From Streptomyces venezuelae (GTDB lineage Bacteria; Actinomycetota; Actinomycetes; Streptomycetales; Streptomycetaceae), in assembly GCF_008642315.1 (NCBI RefSeq), contig NZ_CP029192.1, positions 5,828,001 through 5,892,000 on the forward strand: DNA of 64,000 bases. Direction: 5' to 3'. Position 1 is the stretch's first letter. Each line of letters starts with the position of its first letter. The position numbers and the translations under genes are program-made. Positions 59,665 through 64,000 of the stretch are shown here, in pieces. The notes under the pieces are model-generated. The model was given only the letters and a program-made list of their open reading frames with translations. It made no database searches and was not told the DNA's origin.

Positions 59665-60831
59665 ATGACAGTACGCAGCGGGAGAGCAGGGGTGACGGCC
59701 GCGGTCGCCGTGGCGGCGGCGATGACGGTGACGGCCGGGGCGTTCGCGGCGCCCGCGCTCGCCGCGCCGCCCGGAGCGGGCGAGGGACACCGCGCGACCC
59801 TGCGGGCCATGAAGGCCGCCCTGAACGAGGCCGCGCCCGGCGTCACCGTGCAGGCCAAGGACCGGCACGGCCCCTGGAACGCCGCCGCGGGCACCGGCGA
59901 CCTCGCCCGGCACACCCCGCGCGGTGCCCACGACCACTACCGGATCGGCAGCATCACCAAGACCTTCGTCGCGACCGTGCTCCTCCAGCTGGAGGCCGAG
60001 GGCCGCCTAGACCTGGACGACACGATCGGCCGGTGGCTGCCGGGCGTCGTCGAGGGCAACGGCCACGACGGCGACCGGATCACGGTCCGCCAGGTCCTCA
60101 ACCACACCAGCGGCATCTACGACGTCACGTCCGACGACGAGTTCCGGCGCAAGGTGTTCAGCGAGGAGTTCCTCGACCACCGTTACGACACCTGGACCGC
60201 CGAGCAGCAGATCGCCCTCGCCGTGCGCCACGAGCCGGACTTCGCGCCCGGCACCGACTGGAAGTACTCCAACACCAACTACGTCATCGCCGGAGAGCTC
60301 ATCGAGCGGATCACCGGCCATCCGTACGCGCAGGAGATCGAGCGGCGCATCATCGAGCCGCTGGGCCTGCGCGCCACCTCGGTCCCCGGCACCGATCCGA
60401 CCCTCCCGAAGCCGAGTTCACGGGCGTACACCAAGCTCTCCGACGAGCCCGACGCCAGGAACCACGACGTGACGGAGCTGAACCCGACCGTGGCGGGCGC
60501 GGCGGGCGGCATGATCTCCGACTCGGCCGACCTGAACCGCTTCTACGCGGCGCTGCTGCGGGGGAGGCTCCTGCCGAAGAAGCAGCTCGCGGAGATGAAG
60601 ACCACCGTCCCGAAGGGGGAGGACCGGCCCGGTCAGCGGTACGGCCTCGGCCTCGAACCGTTCAGGACCACGTGCGGCACGGTCGTCTGGGGCCACGGCG
60701 GCGACATCCACGGCTCGGCGTCCGCGGCGGTCGCGACGCCCGACGGCAAGCACGCGCTGGCGCTCGACTTCAACGGTCCCGGCGGCGAGCGGGAGCCGCT
60801 CCTCGACGCGGAGTTCTGCGGGAAGGGCTGA
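59665..60831 (+). CDS. secreted serine hydrolase, class C beta-lactamase/DD-peptidase fold
   Basis: 388 residues. A signal peptide (VTAAVAVAAAMTVTAGAFAAPALA) leads to the catalytic domain with SITK (Ser96, Lys99), YSNTN (Tyr201, Asn203) and WGHGGDIHG near the C-terminus, the three motifs of the D-alanyl-D-alanine carboxypeptidase/esterase group. It may trim peptidoglycan peptides or hydrolyse esters. The ATG at 59665 has a good GGGAGGGGCAGG ribosome site. It is convergent with the AbiEi-like gene, with 9 bp between stops. Confidence 0.9.
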   Translation: MTVRSGRAGVTAAVAVAAAMTVTAGAFAAPALAAPPGAGEGHRATLRAMKAALNEAAPGVTVQAKDRHGPWNAAAGTGDLARHTPRGAHDHYRIGSITKTFVATVLLQLEAEGRLDLDDTIGRWLPGVVEGNGHDGDRITVRQVLNHTSGIYDVTSDDEFRRKVFSEEFLDHRYDTWTAEQQIALAVRHEPDFAPGTDWKYSNTNYVIAGELIERITGHPYAQEIERRIIEPLGLRATSVPGTDPTLPKPSSRAYTKLSDEPDARNHDVTELNPTVAGAAGGMISDSADLNRFYAALLRGRLLPKKQLAEMKTTVPKGEDRPGQRYGLGLEPFRTTCGTVVWGHGGDIHGSASAAVATPDGKHALALDFNGPGGEREPLLDAEFCGKG

Positions 60832-60840
60832 GGCGGGGCA

Positions 60841-61896
60841 CTAGCTGGGCAGCACCACGACGTACGCCGCCGGCTCGCGGTCCGTCGACGCCATCAGGGC
60901 CGTCCGCACCACGGTGGCCTGCTGCTCCAGTGAGTCCCTGAGCTTCCTCGGGGTGATGTGGACGACGGTGATGCCGAGCCGCTCCAGGTGCTCGCGCTTG
61001 CGGACGTACTCGGACCACACTGCCTCGTCCTCCGGCTTCAGGCCCTGCCGGGGCGCCCGCGTGTCCAGCTCCACGGCCACGGCCTGGTCGGGCCAGTAGG
61101 CGTCGACGCCGCCGAGGTGCGGGCCGCCGGGCAGCCGCAGGTCGACGTTCCACATCGGGTCGGGCAGACCGTGCTCGGCGACCATGCGGTACAGCCGGTC
61201 CTCGGCGATGGCCCGCCCCTCGGCGATCAGGGAGTCGACGGCGTCCACCACGTGCGGACGGGAGAGGAGACGCGCCTGGGTCAACTCCCGGACGACCGCG
61301 GCGGGTTCGCAGTGGCCGCCGCGCACCGCCTCGGTGAGCAGCCGCCGCACCGCCCCCGCGTCGGCGAGCTGCGCCACCGCGTCGGCGAGCGCGCGGGGCA
61401 CGGGGGCGACCGGAACTCCCGTGATCTGCTGGGGAGTCGGCAGCGCGGCGCTGCGCACGAGCCGGGTGAAGCCCACGGAGCGCAGGCGCCGGGTGCGGGG
61501 CACCAGGACGTCGATGCGGTCCAGGGAGAGCAGCGGGGGAGCGGACGAGAAGCGGTGCAGGGCCAGCGCGGCGAGCCCGGTGATCATCGCGTCGGCGTAG
61601 ACGGCGTGCGGCTCGCCCGCGCGGGGCTGGGAGGGCACGGCCCTGGCCTCGCGTGCGGGCAGGCGGCCCGCGTAGAGCAGGGCGCCGTGCAGCCGCTCCT
61701 CGCTGGTCGGCGGGCCGGGGTGCAACAGGCAGACGCCGGGCAGGAGTTGCTGCCAGGGGCCGCCGGGCCGGCAGTGCGCGCCGGCGTCCGCCGCGGAGAC
61801 GCCGTGCTCGCCGAGCTGGGCCGTGCTCATGACGCGCAGCTGGACGTCGGCGAGGTGCGTGAGGGGGAGGGGGGAGAGCGGGGCGTTGTGGTTCAT
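60841..61896 (-). CDS. AbiEi/DUF559-like protein with PD-(D/E)XK-type C-terminus
   Basis: 351 residues. The N-terminal part (LADVQLRVMSTAQLGEHGVSAADAGAHCRPGGPWQQLLPGVCLLHPGP) resembles the winged-helix AbiEi-type antitoxin domain. The C-terminal 90 residues (GGVDAYWPDQAVAVELDTRAPRQG, EHLERLGITVVHITPRKLRDS) look like the Vsr/DUF559 nuclease-like fold with D-ExD residues. No AbiEii nucleotidyltransferase gene is adjacent, so it is a solitary member of a group common in actinomycete chromosomes. The function is not known. I use the ATG at 61896; an upstream ATG at 61965 lacks support. Confidence 0.72.
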   Translation of the reverse strand: MNHNAPLSPLPLTHLADVQLRVMSTAQLGEHGVSAADAGAHCRPGGPWQQLLPGVCLLHPGPPTSEERLHGALLYAGRLPAREARAVPSQPRAGEPHAVYADAMITGLAALALHRFSSAPPLLSLDRIDVLVPRTRRLRSVGFTRLVRSAALPTPQQITGVPVAPVPRALADAVAQLADAGAVRRLLTEAVRGGHCEPAAVVRELTQARLLSRPHVVDAVDSLIAEGRAIAEDRLYRMVAEHGLPDPMWNVDLRLPGGPHLGGVDAYWPDQAVAVELDTRAPRQGLKPEDEAVWSEYVRKREHLERLGITVVHITPRKLRDSLEQQATVVRTALMASTDREPAAYVVVLPS

Positions 61897-62074
61897 GACC
61901 CGGTCGTTCCCGCGCCCCCTCGCCCCGCTAACCGCTGTTACACGCCCGTCGACAAACCCGGACAACCTCGCCCTAAAGCACGGGCGTTCGACTGCCGAGG
62001 ATCTCCGGCCCCCGGCACACGCCCTGACCTGCGCCGCCGCCGCGCGACGGCACAGGCCATTGCCTCACTCCGAG
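61897..62074. other. spacer with a weak inverted repeat after the second pepN
   Basis: ACGCCCGT (61942-61949) and ACGGGCGT (61980-61987) are exact inverted arms with a 30-nt loop. They may terminate the aminopeptidase transcript. No gene seen. Confidence 0.35.
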
Positions 62075-64000
62075 CTAGACCGCCGCGCCCGCGTCGCACG
62101 CCTGTGCCCGCAGCGACCGCGCCAGGTCGTCGCGTGCTTCCAGGACCAGACGGCGCAGGGCCGGTGCGGACGACTCGTGCGCGGCGAGCCACTCGTCGGC
62201 CGTCGCCAGCGTCGCCGCGTCGCCCTGGAGGTGCGGGAAGAGGCCCCGCACCACGTCCATGCCGATCTGGATGGACCGCTCGGCCCACACCCGCTCGATC
62301 GCCGCGAAGTACTTGGACACGTACGGCGCGGCGAGCTCCCGCTGCGACGGCTGGGCGAAGCCCGCGATCGTCGCCTCGACCAGCGCGTTGGACAGCTGGT
62401 CGGACTCCACCACGGCGGCCCAGGCCTGCGCCTTGACGGCCGCCGAGGGCCGCGCGGCCAGGCACCGCACCTGGTGCCGCTTGCCGGAGGCGGTGTCGTC
62501 CCTGGCCAGTTCGGCGGCGAGGGCCTCCTCGTCGGCGGCGCCGTGCGCGGCCAGCGGACTCAGGAACGCCCAGCGCAGCTCCTGGTCGACCTCCAGGCCG
62601 TCGATCTTGGCGTTGCCGTCCAGGAAGCCCTGCAGCAGCTGCAGGTCGGCCGACGACGACGCCACCGACGCGAAGAACCGCGCCCACGTCAGCTGGTGCT
62701 GGCTGCCCGGCGCCGCGATCCGCAGCTCCCGCAGCGCGCCCTCGGCGAGCGCCCTGCCGCCCTCCTCGCGCCACTCCGGCGCGGCATAGTGCGTGAGGGC
62801 GGAGTTCGTCCAGGCGTGCAGCATCTGCAGGACGCCGATGTCGCTCTCCCGCCCGGCGAAGCGCAGCACGAGGCCGATGAAGTCCCGCGCGGGCATGAGC
62901 CCGTCCCGCGTGAGGCTCCACAGCGCGGACCAGCACAGGGCGCGGGCCAGCGGGTCGGTGATGTCGCCGAGGTGGTCCCGCAGCGTGGCGAGGGAGTTCT
63001 CGTCGAAGCGGATCTTGCAGTACGTCAGGTCGTCGTCGTTGACCAGGACGAGCTCGGGCGCCGACTCGCCGGCGAGCTCGGCCACGACCGTGCGCGGCCC
63101 GTCGACGTCGACCTCCGCGCGCGCGTACCGCTCCAGGTCGCCGCCCGACGACCGGCGGTAGAGGCCCACGGCCACGCGGTGCGGGCGCAGCTCGGGGTGG
63201 GACTCGGCGGCCTCCTGGAGGACGGAGAGCTCGGTGATCCGACCCTCCGCGTTCAGGATGACCTGCGGGGTCAGGGAGTTGACGCCGGCCGTCTGGAGCC
63301 AGGCGCGCGACCAGGACGCCATGTCGCGCCCGGAGGTCTCCTCCAGGACCGAGAGCAGGTCGCCGAGGACCGTGTTCCCGTACGCGTGCCGCTTGAAGTA
63401 GCGCCGGGCGCCCTCAAGGAACGCGTCCCGCCCCACGTACGCGACGAGCTGCTTGAGGACCGATGCGCCCTTGGCGTACGTGATCCCGTCGAAGTTGAGC
63501 TTGGCGTCCTCCAGGTCGCGGATGTCGGCCGTGACCGGGTGCGTGGAGGGCAGCTGGTCGGCGCGGTAGGCCCACGCCTTGCGGTTGTTGGCGAAGGTGA
63601 TCCAGCCGTTGGTGAAGCGGGTCGCCTCCACCATGGAGAAGGAGCCCATGAAGTCGGCGAAGGACTCCTTGAGCCACAGGTCGTCCCACCACCGCATGGT
63701 GACGAGGTCGCCGAACCACATGTGCGCCATCTCGTGGAGGATGACGTTGGCCCGGCGTTCGTACGACGCCTGGGTCACCTTGCCGCGGAAGATGAACTCC
63801 TCGCGGAAGGTCACCAGGCCCGGGTTCTCCATCGCGCCGAGGTTGTACTCCGGCACGAACGCCTGGTCGTACTTCCCGAACGGGTACGGGTAGTCGAAGT
63901 TGTCGTGGAAGAAGTCCAGGCCCTGCTTGGTGACGAGGAAGACGTCGTCGGCGTCGAAGTGCGGGGCGAGGCCCTTGCGGCACATCGCGCCGAGGGGGAT
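62075..64000 (-). CDS. pepN: aminopeptidase N paralogue (5' end outside window)
   Basis: 641 residues of an M1 metallopeptidase are visible; the first 200 or so lie beyond the right edge, where the frame is still open (IPLGAMCRKGL). It has GAMEN, the zinc site HEMAH and the third ligand in KESFADF, and the ERAP-like C-domain. It is a clear paralogue of the PepN at 44013-46580: both share the FDGITYAKGASVLKQLVAYVG segment. Differences such as HEMAH for HELAH and KESFAD for NESFAT suggest a different substrate range. Confidence 0.9.
   Translation of the reverse strand: MPLGAMCRKGLAPHFDADDVFLVTKQGLDFFHDNFDYPYPFGKYDQAFVPEYNLGAMENPGLVTFREEFIFRGKVTQASYERRANVILHEMAHMWFGDLVTMRWWDDLWLKESFADFMGSFSMVEATRFTNGWITFANNRKAWAYRADQLPSTHPVTADIRDLEDAKLNFDGITYAKGASVLKQLVAYVGRDAFLEGARRYFKRHAYGNTVLGDLLSVLEETSGRDMASWSRAWLQTAGVNSLTPQVILNAEGRITELSVLQEAAESHPELRPHRVAVGLYRRSSGGDLERYARAEVDVDGPRTVVAELAGESAPELVLVNDDDLTYCKIRFDENSLATLRDHLGDITDPLARALCWSALWSLTRDGLMPARDFIGLVLRFAGRESDIGVLQMLHAWTNSALTHYAAPEWREEGGRALAEGALRELRIAAPGSQHQLTWARFFASVASSSADLQLLQGFLDGNAKIDGLEVDQELRWAFLSPLAAHGAADEEALAAELARDDTASGKRHQVRCLAARPSAAVKAQAWAAVVESDQLSNALVEATIAGFAQPSQRELAAPYVSKYFAAIERVWAERSIQIGMDVVRGLFPHLQGDAATLATADEWLAAHESSAPALRRLVLEARDDLARSLRAQACDAGAAV

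Noticed and set aside
60841..61896. Type IV AbiE toxin-antitoxin system
   Set aside because: No AbiEii nucleotidyltransferase gene lies next to it; the neighbours are a serine hydrolase and an aminopeptidase.

Overview
The window looks like part of a Streptomyces chromosome (or a very close actinomycete). G+C is very high with strong G/C bias at third codon positions, GTG and TTG starts are common, and the gene content is typical of the genus: an SsbB-like single-strand binding protein, a thioester/sortase surface protein with an LAETG signal, an EttA-type ABC-F protein, a PknG-type kinase, a ROK/ABC sugar operon, two PepN-type aminopeptidases and a SigE-family sigma factor. About 49 genes or gene remnants are supported. 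I see no tRNA, rRNA, CRISPR array or intact insertion sequence.

Layout. Positions 1-9.2 kb: end of one GTPase-associated gene coupled to a second membrane GTPase, an SSB, a Cys-Gln thioester surface protein, EttA, a hot-dog thioesterase, a conserved unknown, a truncated haemoglobin (minus) and a PCMT-like methyltransferase. Positions 9.3-19.9 kb (minus): a seven-gene operon running GlnX-like membrane protein, GlnH-like amino-acid binding protein, helical protein, PknG-like kinase, PP2C phosphatase, VWA protein, FHA protein. It reads as a complete signalling unit from extracellular amino-acid sensor to kinase, phosphatase and phospho-reader. Positions 20.1-26.9 kb (minus): a sugar operon with ROK repressor, ABC binding protein, two permeases, GH4 glycosidase and a BadF/NagK-type kinase, preceded by a palindromic operator candidate and closed by a strong terminator.

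Positions 27.2-30.9 kb form the most irregular stretch: a DUF4232-type lipoprotein, then about 1.4 kb without intact genes. This holds a repeated 28-bp motif (three direct copies, one inverted), a 70-bp-arm imperfect palindrome, and a divergent gene that loses its homology exactly at the inverted repeat copy. An XRE/TPR regulator and a 5'-truncated TsaA/TrmO-like gene follow. Positions 30.9-39.3 kb: MscS channel (minus), HNH endonuclease, a large secreted GH84-like protein (minus), a 78-residue Cys-rich repeat peptide translationally coupled to malQ, and a small membrane protein. The malQ product carries about 120 residues of Ala/Pro/Gly/Ser repeats.

Positions 39.4-51 kb: TetR with a divergent FAD monooxygenase, DMT exporter, LysR, a block of three 67-bp tandem repeats, PepN (minus), a second FAD monooxygenase, a DUF1203 protein, and LysR divergent from an MFS exporter. 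Positions 51-64 kb: Asd (minus), SigE-family sigma factor with a coupled membrane protein, a large subtilase (minus), Nudix, a Tat-type metallophosphoesterase, a serine beta-lactamase-fold hydrolase, an AbiEi/DUF559-like protein (minus) and a second PepN paralogue (minus) cut by the window edge. Convergent gene pairs are mostly separated by strong bidirectional hairpins.
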